DNA from: CAWEBF01 sp963807235
GTDB lineage: Bacteria; Acidobacteriota; Vicinamibacteria; Vicinamibacterales; UBA2999
Direction: 5' to 3'
Length of the DNA stretch: 64,000 nt
Assembly: GCA_963807235.1 (NCBI GenBank)
Contig: CAWEBF010000033.1
Coordinates: forward strand, 124,001-188,000
Part shown: piece after piece, positions 37,255 through 45,809 of the stretch
How positions within the stretch are numbered: the stretch's first letter is position 1
How the letters are laid out: the number at the start of each line of letters is the position of its first letter
Translations under genes and position numbers: made by a program
Notes under the pieces: generated by a model
Database searches by the model: none
What the model was told of the DNA's origin: nothing
Seen by the model: the letters and a program-made list of their open reading frames with translations, nothing else

Positions 37255-38870
37255 GGCCGACCCGCCGACCGCGGTCGCGGACTTGCGCTGCTTCCCGGAC
37301 GCGCCCAGGTGGTCGATCGCGAACTGCTTGATGCGCCGCAGCGCCAGTGTGCGTTGGCGCTCCCACTGCTTGGCCAGCCTGTGGCGTGTGCGCTTGCGCC
37401 ACGGCTGCGACCGCAGGTGCAGCGCCAACCCGGCGGCCATGGGGTACATGGCCAGATAGGCCAGCCAGGCTCCGGCCGACCGGCGTTCTCGTTCCGGCCG
37501 GCGGCACGGCGGCCGCTTCCTCGATCGCGCCGACGAATCGCGGCGTGGCTGCCTCTGCGCGCCCGTACGGCCGCACGAACCCTTCCACGAAGCGGGCGGC
37601 CTTTTCGTCGCCCCCACCCTCTGGCGCCAGGGATTCGGCCAGCATCACCACGTGCTCGTCGAAGGAGCGCGCCGCGTGCAGGAGACCTCCGTTGACCGTC
37701 AGCAGATAGCGGAAGTGCAGCGTGCCTTCCTGGTTGTCGCGGGACACCTCCGGCAGCAGCACCGCGTGGACCGGCTTTCCAACCGCGGCGGCCTCGATGA
37801 AGGCGCTCGTGTTGATGCCCACCACGGCCGCGCTGTAGTACATCGAGTCGAAGTAGTCGTCCTTCGCCTCGTCGTCCACGGGGTGCGCGCCCCAGAACAC
37901 CAGGTTCTTGTGGCCCGAGAGATCGACGCCGCGCCATTCGTCCAGCCGCGCGGGGTGCGGCCGGATCAGGATGCCGATACCCTTGAGCCGCGGGTCGGTG
38001 CTGGTCCGCAGCGCGCGGATCCAGGCCTCCACGATATCCGGCTCGCTCACGGTGCCGCGGAAGAGCGATGAGCAGCGTGTAGAGCACGAACGGACGGGCG
38101 GGATCCAGACCCACGCGGGCGCAGAAGTCCTGCCGGCTGCGCGCGGGCGCCCGATCGAACCACTGGTCGTAGCACTGCGCGCCCGTGACCACGACGCGGT
38201 CCGGCGGCAGGCCGTGCAGCTCGAGCGCCTCCTGCCGCTGCACCTGGTTCCAGACCACGACGCGGTCGGGCACCGCGCGCAGAAGTGCCTTGCTGGACAG
38301 ATGATCCCAGCTGCCCACGGGCAGCACCGTGCGGACGCCCAGCGCGCGCGCGGCCGCGAAGTGATCGAGCTGCGGCGACCCGATGTCGATGAGCGGCGTA
38401 ATCAGGACCACGTCCGGGTGCTGCTCGAGCAGGAACTGCCGCATCGCCGCCGAGATTGGCAGGCCGCGTTCCGCGGCGCTGAGAAGCGACGTCAGCCCGC
38501 GCCGGCCGCCAACCAGCACGCCCAGCGGCGATTCGGCCAGCCGGGCGACCAGCCGCGGCGCTCGTTCGCGCGCGCGTTGGCGCAGGTGAGGCGTCTCGGC
38601 ATAACGAGGCTCCAGAAAGCGGAGGTAGTCCAGTCCCAGCCGCACCTGGCGAGCCACCTCGGCCCACGCTCCGGTGTACCGTCCCGGCGCGTCGCGGGTC
38701 GTGACGTTGGGGTACCTCTCGGCGATGCGCTCCACCATCTGCCGGCCGCCCATCGTCTCGGTGCGATCGGCAGCGAGCACGATCTCGTGCCCACGCTGCG
38801 CCAAAGCCACCACCGCCGACTCGAAGAGCCGCAGATAGGAGTAGTGGCGGGCAATGAACAGAATCTTCAC
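37251..38870 (-). CDS. Family B glycosyltransferase-like protein, copy B2 (frameshifted)
   Basis: The N-terminal half starts at GTG 38870 with ILFIARHYSYLRLFESAVVA and runs to VVVTGAQCYDQWFDRAPARS in one frame. An extra A in CTCATCG near 38060 shifts the frame; the middle (ILIRPHPARLDEW, DYFDSMYYSAAVVGINTSA, NQEGTLHFRYLL) continues in a second frame. Near 37470 it shifts again into helices (SQPWRKRTRHRLAKQWERQR) that read on into A4. Corrected, it is a normal family B protein of about 540 residues. Confidence 0.6.
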   Translation of the reverse strand: MKILFIARHYSYLRLFESAVVALAQRGHEIVLAADRTETMGGRQMVERIAERYPNVTTRDAPGRYTGAWAEVARQVRLGLDYLRFLEPRYAETPHLRQRARERAPRLVARLAESPLGVLVGGRRGLTSLLSAAERGLPISAAMRQFLLEQHPDVVLITPLIDIGSPQLDHFAAARALGVRTVLPVGSWDHLSSKALLRAVPDRVVVWNQVQRQEALELHGLPPDRVVVTGAQCYDQWFDRAPARSRQDFCARVGLDPARPFVLYTLLIALPRHRERAGYRGGLDPRAADQHRPAAQGYRHPDPAAPRAAGRMARRRSLGPQEPGVLGRAPRGRRGEGRLLRLDVLQRGRGGHQHERLHRGRRGWKAGPRGAAAGGVPRQPGRHAALPLSADGQRRSPARGALLRRARGDAGRIPGARGWGRRKGRPLRGRVRAAVRARRGSHAAIRRRDRGSGRRAAGRNENAGRPEPGWPIWPCTPWPPGWRCTCGRSRGASAHATGWPSSGSANAHWRCGASSSSRSTTWARPGSSASPRPRSAGRP

Positions 38871-40525
38871 GACGCCGTCCGTTTGGACCTCATGGTCTTT
38901 TCGGCCTCGGCCCGCGCCTCGGGGTCGAGATTGGCCCGGCGGAAGGCGGCCCGCTCCTGGGCTTTCTCCCCGCGCCACGCGCGCGCCCGGCGCTCCTCTT
39001 CGTCGAGGAACCACGCCCCGAATCGGCGCGAACGGCTCATGCGGTCCAGCGCACCGAGGATCCAGCGACCCAGTAGGGGCTCTCGGCTTCCGGCTTCCGG
39101 CTTTCGGCTTTCGGAAGACCTTCTCGCGGCGGCCGGGGCGGCGTCGCGTGCGTGCGGCGCGCCCTCGCGAGCCAGGGCTTCGATCGCATCGGCGAACACG
39201 GGCGCCGCAGGCGTGTCGAGACCGTGCGGGCGCAGGAACGCGCGGATGAACGGTTCGTGGCCGACCCGATCGTCGGGCGCCGCCAGCACCTCAGCGAGCT
39301 GCGCGCTGTGCTCGGCCAGCGTCCGGCTGGTCCGCAGCAGGCCGCCTCCGACCGTGGACAGGTAGCCGAAATGCAGCGTCCCCTCCTGGTTGTCACGAAA
39401 CTCGTCGGGCAGGATGGCGAGGACGGGGCGGCCGGCGATGGCGGCTTCAAGAAACGCACTGGTGTTCAGTCCCACCACGGCGCGGCTGTAGAAGAGCGAC
39501 TCGAAGTAGTCGGCCCGTGCCTGATCCGTCACCGGATTGCCGCCCCACACCGACACGTCGCGCAGCGCGGACACGTCCACGGTGTCCCACTCGCGCAGCC
39601 GCTGCGGATGCGGCCGGACCAGGATGGCGCACGATCGCAGCGCCGCATCGGCGCTGCCGCGGATGGCGGCGATCCACTGCTGCACGAATGCCGCCTCGGA
39701 CGGACTGCCCGCAAAGAGCGCCGAGCCCACGTAGAGCAGGAACGGTTTGTCGGCGGGCAAGCCCGCCGCCGCGCTGAACTCGGCTCGCGTGCGGCTGGGG
39801 CGCCGGCCGAACCAGTGGTCGAAGCACTGCGCGCCGGTGACCACCACCGCCTGCGGCGCGATCCCGTGCAGCCGCACGGCTTCGTCGCGCTGCACCTCGT
39901 TCCACACGATCACCCGGTCGGGCGCGTCGCGAATCAGGGCCTTGCTCGTCAGATGGTCCCAGCTCCACACGGCGACCGCCGTCGGGAGCCCGGCGGCGCG
40001 CGCCGCTCGCAGATAGTCGGGCTGCGACGAGCCCACGACGCCGATGAGCGGCGTAATCAGCACCGCGTCCGCGTGTTGCTCGCGCAGGTAGTTCGCCACG
40101 TCCCGGCTGGGCGGGATTGCCGCGTCGGCGCGGCGAAGCAGCGATCCGAGCACACGGCGTGCGAGGCCCCATCGTGCCCAGACGCTTGCGGCAAAGTCCA
40201 CGGCGAACGCCGGCGCCCGATCGGCTGCGCGCTCGCGCAACCTGGGTGTGGTGTCGTACGCGGGCTCGAGATATCGAAGCAGGTCCACCGCTCGCCGCAG
40301 GCGCGATGCCAGAGCGGTCCATTCGCCGGGTTCCCGTCGTGGCGCCTCGCCCGCCGTGACGCCGGGATACGAGGCCGTCAGATGCTCGAGGAGCGCGGAT
40401 CCGCCGACGGACTCCCCCCGCTCCACAGCCAGGTGCACCTGGTGCCCGCGCTCCGCCCAGAGCCGAATCACCGACTCGAAGCTGCGGAAGTAGTTCGCGT
40501 GCCGCGCGAGGAACAAGAGCCTCAC
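38867..40525 (-). CDS. Family B glycosyltransferase-like protein, copy B3
   Basis: A 552-residue intact family B protein, GTG start at 40525 overlapping the B4 stop. It has LLFLARHANYFRSFESVIRL, VLITPLIGVVGSSQPDYL, VAVWSWDHLTSKALI, VVVTGAQCFDHWFGRRPSRT, ILVRPHPQRLREW, DYFESLFYSRAVVGLNTSA and NQEGTLHFGYLS in family order. The C-terminal tail is charged (DEEERRARAWRGEKAQERAA) and contains a short Ser/Glu/Pro stretch encoded by a seven-base tandem repeat. Its stop overlaps B2's GTG. Confidence 0.65.
   Translation of the reverse strand: MRLLFLARHANYFRSFESVIRLWAERGHQVHLAVERGESVGGSALLEHLTASYPGVTAGEAPRREPGEWTALASRLRRAVDLLRYLEPAYDTTPRLRERAADRAPAFAVDFAASVWARWGLARRVLGSLLRRADAAIPPSRDVANYLREQHADAVLITPLIGVVGSSQPDYLRAARAAGLPTAVAVWSWDHLTSKALIRDAPDRVIVWNEVQRDEAVRLHGIAPQAVVVTGAQCFDHWFGRRPSRTRAEFSAAAGLPADKPFLLYVGSALFAGSPSEAAFVQQWIAAIRGSADAALRSCAILVRPHPQRLREWDTVDVSALRDVSVWGGNPVTDQARADYFESLFYSRAVVGLNTSAFLEAAIAGRPVLAILPDEFRDNQEGTLHFGYLSTVGGGLLRTSRTLAEHSAQLAEVLAAPDDRVGHEPFIRAFLRPHGLDTPAAPVFADAIEALAREGAPHARDAAPAAARRSSESRKPEAGSREPLLGRWILGALDRMSRSRRFGAWFLDEEERRARAWRGEKAQERAAFRRANLDPEARAEAEKTMRSKRTAS
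39084..39114. repeat. Seven-base tandem repeat (CGGCTTY) inside B3
   Basis: Four units, CGGCTTC twice then CGGCTTT twice, lie within the coding region of B3 and encode the linker SESRKPEAGSREP before its C-terminal tail. Being seven bases long, unit gain or loss would frameshift the tail. Confidence 0.75.
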
Positions 40526-42324
40526 GCCTGTTTCCCCACGACGCGCCTCGCCATCCGGCTCGCATAGCGCGCGCCACGCAGCATCGGCTTTCGGACGCGG
40601 CTCACGCCGTGCTCCACCAGACGCGACCCCTCGTACCACGCGCGCCACGCGGCCCGGCGCGTCCGTTTCGCCCCAAGACGCGCCACCGCGACCCAGCCGC
40701 CGGCGGGCCCGTGCACCGCCATCATCAGCCATACGGCGACCGCGAGGAACGGGCGCATCGCGTACACCCACAGCGGCCGATCCTCGGCCAGCAGATGCGC
40801 CAGCCACGCCTTCGCCAACCCGAGCGGCCGGAGCGCCGCCGCCCACCAGGGATCGGGCTCGGGCGCCCTGGGCGGCAACGCACACAGGCCCCCGACCGTG
40901 GACGCGTAGATCGAAGCGGCTGGCTGGTCGAGGCCGTGCGGGCGCACGAAGTGCCGGACGAAGTCGCGCTCCCGCTCCGGTGGCTCGGGTGCGCGATCCA
41001 GGAATTCACCCAGTTGCTGCACATGAGTGTCGAGCGTGTCCGCCACGCGCACGGGTCCGTCCCCCGCCACGAGATGACGGAAGTGCAGCGTCCCGTCCTG
41101 CGCGTGCGCGAAGTGCGGGTCGCGAATCGTGAACACGGGGCGGCCGACGATGGCCGCTTCAATCTGGGCGCTGGTGTTGATGCCCACCACCGCCGCGCAG
41201 TGCCACATCGAATCCACGTAGTCGCGCCGGGCCTGTGGTCCATTCGGCTCGGCGCCGACGGGCGGCCACAAGGACACCTGCGAAAACGAGGATGCCTCAA
41301 AGGCGCGCCACTGGCGCGAGTTGGCCGGATGCGGACGGACGAGCACGCCGGCGCCACGGAGCGTCTCTCTGGGGGCACGGCGCAGCCGGGAGAGCCAGCG
41401 CTCGACGAAAGGCACCTCGTCGGGCGCGATGAAGCTTGACGACCCCACGTAGAGCACGAAGGGCCTGGCCGGGTCGAGCCCGGTCTCACGGCAGAACTCC
41501 TCGCGCGACCGGCTCGGCCGCGCTTCGAACCACTCGTCAAAGAGCTGCGCGCCGGTGGCCACGACGCGCGCCTCCGGCACGTGGTGCAGCATGGCGGCCT
41601 CGGTGCGCTGCGCCTCGTTCCACACGATCACATGGTCCGGTAGCACGCGAATCAGGCCCTTGCTGGTCAGGTTGTCCCAGCTGGCGACCGAGAGCGCGCT
41701 GCGCACGCCCAGGCGCCTGGCGCTCTTCACGTAATCCACCTGCTGCGAGCCCAGCTCGACGAGCGGGGTCACGAGCATGAGGTCCGGGTGCTGTCCTCGG
41801 ATGAATGCGTCAATCGAAGGGCTCGTGGGAATGACCCGTTCCGCCAGCGCCAGCTGACGCGCCAACACTCCGCGGCCAACCGCTCCTGCCCACGCGGCCG
41901 CCCGCACGATGGGCCGGTAGAGGCGCGGCAGCCGTTTCTCCGCGCGCGCCTTCAGGGCGCTCGCGCCCGCGAAGACCGGCTCGAAGAAGCGGAGGTAATC
42001 CTCCATCAGCCGCACGGTGGTCGCCAGGCTGGACCAGGCGGCTTCGGTCGTCAGGCGGCGGCGCGGCTGGCCGGTTCGCGTCGCGGTCCGGTCGCCCCGA
42101 GCCAGGAAATCGCGGACGCTTTCGGTCCGATCGGGCGCCGGACCACAGGTGACAAGCGGCGTCAGCGTCGCCAGGCGGGCGGCGACGTCGCTCTCGTTCA
42201 GCTTGTCGCGGCTGATCTCGAACGCCACGTGCACGGCGTGCCCCGCATCGGCCAGCGCGCGGATTCCGCTCTCGAAGTAGCGCACGTAGCCGGGGTGCAG
42301 CATCACGAAGAGCACGCGGCTCAC
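40522..42324 (-). CDS. Family B glycosyltransferase-like protein, copy B4
   Basis: A 600-residue divergent family B protein starting at GTG 42324 (overlap with the upstream stop). It has VLFVMLHPGYVRYFESGIRA, LVTPLVELGSQQVDYVKSAR, SVASWDNLTSKGLI, VVATGAQLFDEWFEARPSRS, FVLYVGSSSFIA, VLVRPHPANSRQW, MWHCAAVVGINTSAQIEAAI and AQDGTLHFRHLV. DN replaces DH in the WDHLSSK segment, as in B6. A predicted hydrophobic stretch (PFLAVAVWLMMAVHG) and a basic tail end the protein. Confidence 0.63.
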   Translation of the reverse strand: MSRVLFVMLHPGYVRYFESGIRALADAGHAVHVAFEISRDKLNESDVAARLATLTPLVTCGPAPDRTESVRDFLARGDRTATRTGQPRRRLTTEAAWSSLATTVRLMEDYLRFFEPVFAGASALKARAEKRLPRLYRPIVRAAAWAGAVGRGVLARQLALAERVIPTSPSIDAFIRGQHPDLMLVTPLVELGSQQVDYVKSARRLGVRSALSVASWDNLTSKGLIRVLPDHVIVWNEAQRTEAAMLHHVPEARVVATGAQLFDEWFEARPSRSREEFCRETGLDPARPFVLYVGSSSFIAPDEVPFVERWLSRLRRAPRETLRGAGVLVRPHPANSRQWRAFEASSFSQVSLWPPVGAEPNGPQARRDYVDSMWHCAAVVGINTSAQIEAAIVGRPVFTIRDPHFAHAQDGTLHFRHLVAGDGPVRVADTLDTHVQQLGEFLDRAPEPPERERDFVRHFVRPHGLDQPAASIYASTVGGLCALPPRAPEPDPWWAAALRPLGLAKAWLAHLLAEDRPLWVYAMRPFLAVAVWLMMAVHGPAGGWVAVARLGAKRTRRAAWRAWYEGSRLVEHGVSRVRKPMLRGARYASRMARRVVGKQA

Positions 42325-43547
42325 TGGAGGCCTCCGGCTTCCGGCTTCCGGCTTCCGGCGGCTCCAGGCTCCAGAGTTTCCGCCTGCACGCGTGCCAGAC
42401 GCCCGTCGCCAACGAACCCGTCGTCGGCTCCCCAGTCCGCGAGAAGGGGCACAGTGGCCAGGAGGGTTTCGGCCGACTGCACGACGGCGGCGCGAAACGC
42501 CGCCTGCTCGGCGGAGTCGTGCCAGGCTGCCGAGCTGCCCTCGTGCATCTCGCGCACGGCCTCCATCACGGTTTCCGGGGCATTCGGGGTGTGGCCGACG
42601 TTGCGATCGTTCAGGAAACACCAGTCGCCCAGGCGTTCGTGCAGCGGGATCACCCGGCCCGAATCGAGATCGGTGGCGCGCGTCAGCGTGAACACGCCGT
42701 CGCGCCGCACCGGATACCGGGAGATCGGATCGCGCGCATTGAGCGTCAACGTCGGCGTGCTCGTCAGATACGCCGCATGCTGCAGGTCGATCGATTCGCA
42801 CACCACGAAGCGGGCCGACTGCAGCACGAAGAACTCCAGCAGGGCACTGGACCGCGCCGCGCACGCCAGGTCCACGAGACCCGTCATCTCGACGCGTCCG
42901 CCACGCGGGTCGCCGATGCGTACCACGCCGTAGCCGTGTTCGACGAGGAACGCGACGGCGGGAAGCGCGTTCTCCACGCGGTGTGGCAGCTCGAAGGCCA
43001 CGAGCGGCCGATCGAGCGGAATGCCCGCGGCGCTCGCCTCGGCGCCGGCGCGCGCACGGGCGTCGCGATCGAGCGTCACCTGCACCCGCTCCCGGAGCAG
43101 ACGACGCGGGAACCGCGCGGTTCCGGGCTTCGGCACGGGATGACCCACCACGCGCGCAGCGTCCTTGAGGCGTGTGCGGACGCCCGCCGGCACGCGCTCG
43201 TCGCCGGCACGACGGCGCAGTTCCCGCGCCAGCTCGCGTCTCACGGAACGCACGCGGTCCCGCCGCCACGCCGACGCGCGCCGCGTCAGAGAGACCCGGC
43301 GCCAATGGGCACGGCACCACAGGCCGATCGGGCCCGTGAGGGCGCGGCGCGGTACGTCCGTCGTCAACTGGGCCAGGGCCTGTGGCCACGCGGCCGCCGG
43401 TTGCATGAATCCGGCGGAGGCGCCGAGCCTGCGGGCCTCCGCCAGAGCGGCCAGCACGTCCACGGCGCACGGGCCGAGCCCGCTCGTGTCCGGCCCGGCC
43501 ACCACCACGTGGCGGATGCCCGCGCGCACGGCAAGGCGTCCGGTCAT
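42321..43547 (-). CDS. TIGR04372-like putative glycosyltransferase
   Basis: A 408-residue protein. The C-terminal half fits the TIGR04372 group: HRVENALPAVAFLVEHGYGV, VVRIGDPRGGR, FFVLQSARFVVCESIDLQHA, TPTLTLNARDPISRYPVRRD. This group is often found beside putative sugar O-methyltransferases such as the one encoded by the next upstream gene. The ATG at 43547 is two bases from an inverted-repeat arm. The last residues (GSRKPEAGG) come from a seven-base tandem repeat. The exact reaction is unknown. Confidence 0.55.
   Translation of the reverse strand: MTGRLAVRAGIRHVVVAGPDTSGLGPCAVDVLAALAEARRLGASAGFMQPAAAWPQALAQLTTDVPRRALTGPIGLWCRAHWRRVSLTRRASAWRRDRVRSVRRELARELRRRAGDERVPAGVRTRLKDAARVVGHPVPKPGTARFPRRLLRERVQVTLDRDARARAGAEASAAGIPLDRPLVAFELPHRVENALPAVAFLVEHGYGVVRIGDPRGGRVEMTGLVDLACAARSSALLEFFVLQSARFVVCESIDLQHAAYLTSTPTLTLNARDPISRYPVRRDGVFTLTRATDLDSGRVIPLHERLGDWCFLNDRNVGHTPNAPETVMEAVREMHEGSSAAWHDSAEQAAFRAAVVQSAETLLATVPLLADWGADDGFVGDGRLARVQAETLEPGAAGSRKPEAGGLQ
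42334..42373. repeat. Seven-base tandem repeat (CCGGCTT, then GGCTCCA)
   Basis: Three CCGGCTT units (42334-42354) are followed by two GGCTCCA units near 42360-42373. They form the 3' coding end of the TIGR04372-like gene just before B4 starts. Confidence 0.7.
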
Positions 43548-43548
43548 G

Positions 43549-43670
43549 GCTAGCGAGGCTCCTCCCCACATCGTCGAGGCTCCGCCTCGCTAGCGCAGTG
43601 TCTTTTGGCCCCGCTTCGCGGGGCGGAGAAAACTTGACTATGCATGTGTTTCAAGAGGTCAAGTTTTCTC
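43549..43670. repeat. Intergenic element with three hairpins (element 2)
   Basis: The core hairpin is GCCCCGC, loop TTC, GCGGGGC (43608-43624), preceded by CAGTGTCTTTTG. On the left, an 11-base perfect inverted repeat pairs 43549-43559 with 43584-43594. On the right, a 13-base perfect pair joins 43626-43638 with 43658-43670, whose outer arm includes the last codons and stop of the methyltransferase-GT2 gene. The core matches element 1 in the opposite orientation. Confidence 0.78.
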
Positions 43671-45809
43671 GTGTGGCGTCGTGCGCCGCAGGCCCAGGCG
43701 GTGCGTCAGCATCAGCACTTCGTAGACGGCCCGGCGAAAGCCGCGACGGCAGCGTCCCCACAACGCGCGGCCCCCGACAAGGGTGTTGTAGACCGCATGG
43801 TGGTAGTGATGCTTGGTGATCTTCTTGGCCCAGATCGCCTGATCCACGCCGCGCACCATGGCGTGAGACGTCTCCGTCTTGCGGAAGTGGCGCCACGCGT
43901 AGGTCACCTGGTAGCGCAGCAGCATCACGATCCACGCCGCCTTTGACAGACCGAACGGGCGCGGCGTGCGATCCGCGTACTCGCGCCACAGCACCTGCAC
44001 GTGCTGCAGCCACGGCGGACGCGCAAACCCGGCAGGCTCGTCGCCCGGCAGCACCAGGGAGAACCGCTGGCGATCGACACTCGCCGTCTCGGCCTGGCGG
44101 CGGAACCACAACGCCTCCGGTACCTGACGGAATCGCCCCTGAAGGGTCATCTCGGCCATCAGCAGCCGGTCGGGGCGCAGGACGCGGCGAAACACGCCGG
44201 CGGCCAGGAGCGCCTCCAGGCGCATGAGCCCGTAGACCATGTCGCCCGATCCGATGCCGTCGTGACAGAACCGCCGCCAGCGGGACCGCAGATCGGGAGC
44301 GTCGGCGGTATCGAAGAGCCGCGCCCCCTTGTCGAGCGCGGCGCCCGTCTGGTCCATTCGACGCGTGATGGGATAGGCGACCACGGCTGTGGGGTCGGCA
44401 TCCAGTTCGGCCACGAGCGTCTCGAGCCACCGCGGGTGCCAGCGGTCGTGGTCGCTGACCCAGGCGAAGTACTGCGCCGTGGGACACACCTCGCGGCCGA
44501 ACGCCACCACGTCGCGCCAGGTGGCCACCATCGCCTGCCGCGTCTCGTGCCGGCGGTAGTGCAGCCGCGAGTCCGCGGCGGCATAGCGACGGGCAATCGT
44601 CTCGGTGGCGTCCGTCGAGGCGTCGTCCAGCATGACCAGGACGAAGTTGCCGTCGCGCTGTAACAGCAGCGACTCGAGTGCCTCCGGCAGATGCGTGGCG
44701 TTGTTGAAGAGCGTCATGCCAAGGAGAACCGGAGGCTGATGAGTCAGGGACCGGTCCTGTTCGACTTGTCCACCGTAGCCCGCAGGGCGAAGGTGGACGG
44801 GCCCGGCGGCCAGCTTCCCCACCAGATGCCGGTACACGAGCTCACCGGGCTCCGGCACCCGCTTGCCCTTGGGCGGCTTCTTGTTGACGCTCGTGTAGTC
44901 GGTGTCGAGGACCTCGATCTCGGTCAGGTCGAAGTACTCGCCCAGCACGGCGCTGACGCTCGCGATCTCGGCGTTGTAGGGCGATCGCTCGCGATTCAGG
45001 CTGTACAGCGCCGGGCACCTGGCGCGGGCGGCCAGCGTCGCATACCGGCGCACCTGCGCTTCGGTCATCTCCTGGAACGACACCATGTTCACCGTAAGGT
45101 CGAGCGGCAAACCGGCCAACAGGTGCGCCAGCGTGTCTGGCACGAACACGAAGTCGGCGCCGCGCCACGCCTCCCCCGCCAGGTCCGCTTCGGACTCCAC
45201 GAAATGCAGCCGTGCGTCCGGGAACTGCGCGGCGAGATACGTGGCCGAGAAGAGGAACAGCTCGGGAAAGTCCACGAGCACGTAGGCGGCCGCAGGAAAG
45301 AGCGTCTTGAACTGATAGGCGAACCCCGCCCATCCCGGCCCGATCTCGCACACCACGGGCCGCGCCGCGGCGCGAATCGACGACAGGACGCCGCCGCGCT
45401 CCATGGCGATCAGGACCTCGTAGAACTTGAGCGTGTCCACGTTGAACAAGCGCCCGTCCACGTCGTAGCCGAACCCACCCAGGGCGGGCGACTCGGGCAC
45501 GAGCAGCGCGTCGCCGCCGAGCTCGCGCAGCGCCGCGAGCCGCGCCTCGAAGTACTCCCGCCGCCCGTCGCCCTTCGTGCGGTAGTCGTAGGGACGGATG
45601 CCGGTGACGTGGAACGAGTGGTGGCGCAGCTTGCGAACGATGAGCGGCGACGCTTCGATCAAATAGTCGATGTTCTCGAGCTCGCCGCGCCAGTACGCGC
45701 TGGGATCGAGGGCGCCGTCCACGCGGCCCGACTGTTTCATGCGCAGCACGGCCTCGCGGGCGCGTTGATACGCCTGATACGCCTGGCCGTCGCGGTCCCC
45801 GTTCACCAT
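43659..45809 (-). CDS. Fusion of sugar O-methyltransferase and GT2 glycosyltransferase
   Basis: A 716-residue two-domain protein. Residues 1-360 resemble the putative sugar O-methyltransferase group (TIGR04371-like): IDYLIEASPLIVRKLRHHSF, VCEIGPGWAGFAYQFKTLFP (SAM site), YVLVDFPELFLFSATYLA, VNMVSFQEMTEAQ. Residues 370-600 form a GT2 domain: PVLLGMTLFNNATHLPEALE, VMLDDASTDATETIARRYA, and WVSDHDRWHPRWLE with a DxD-like acidic pair. A basic C-terminal region follows. The fusion suggests the same chain end is methylated and extended. The next upstream gene overlaps it by seven bases. Confidence 0.75.
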   Translation of the reverse strand: MVNGDRDGQAYQAYQRAREAVLRMKQSGRVDGALDPSAYWRGELENIDYLIEASPLIVRKLRHHSFHVTGIRPYDYRTKGDGRREYFEARLAALRELGGDALLVPESPALGGFGYDVDGRLFNVDTLKFYEVLIAMERGGVLSSIRAAARPVVCEIGPGWAGFAYQFKTLFPAAAYVLVDFPELFLFSATYLAAQFPDARLHFVESEADLAGEAWRGADFVFVPDTLAHLLAGLPLDLTVNMVSFQEMTEAQVRRYATLAARARCPALYSLNRERSPYNAEIASVSAVLGEYFDLTEIEVLDTDYTSVNKKPPKGKRVPEPGELVYRHLVGKLAAGPVHLRPAGYGGQVEQDRSLTHQPPVLLGMTLFNNATHLPEALESLLLQRDGNFVLVMLDDASTDATETIARRYAAADSRLHYRRHETRQAMVATWRDVVAFGREVCPTAQYFAWVSDHDRWHPRWLETLVAELDADPTAVVAYPITRRMDQTGAALDKGARLFDTADAPDLRSRWRRFCHDGIGSGDMVYGLMRLEALLAAGVFRRVLRPDRLLMAEMTLQGRFRQVPEALWFRRQAETASVDRQRFSLVLPGDEPAGFARPPWLQHVQVLWREYADRTPRPFGLSKAAWIVMLLRYQVTYAWRHFRKTETSHAMVRGVDQAIWAKKITKHHYHHAVYNTLVGGRALWGRCRRGFRRAVYEVLMLTHRLGLRRTTPHEKT

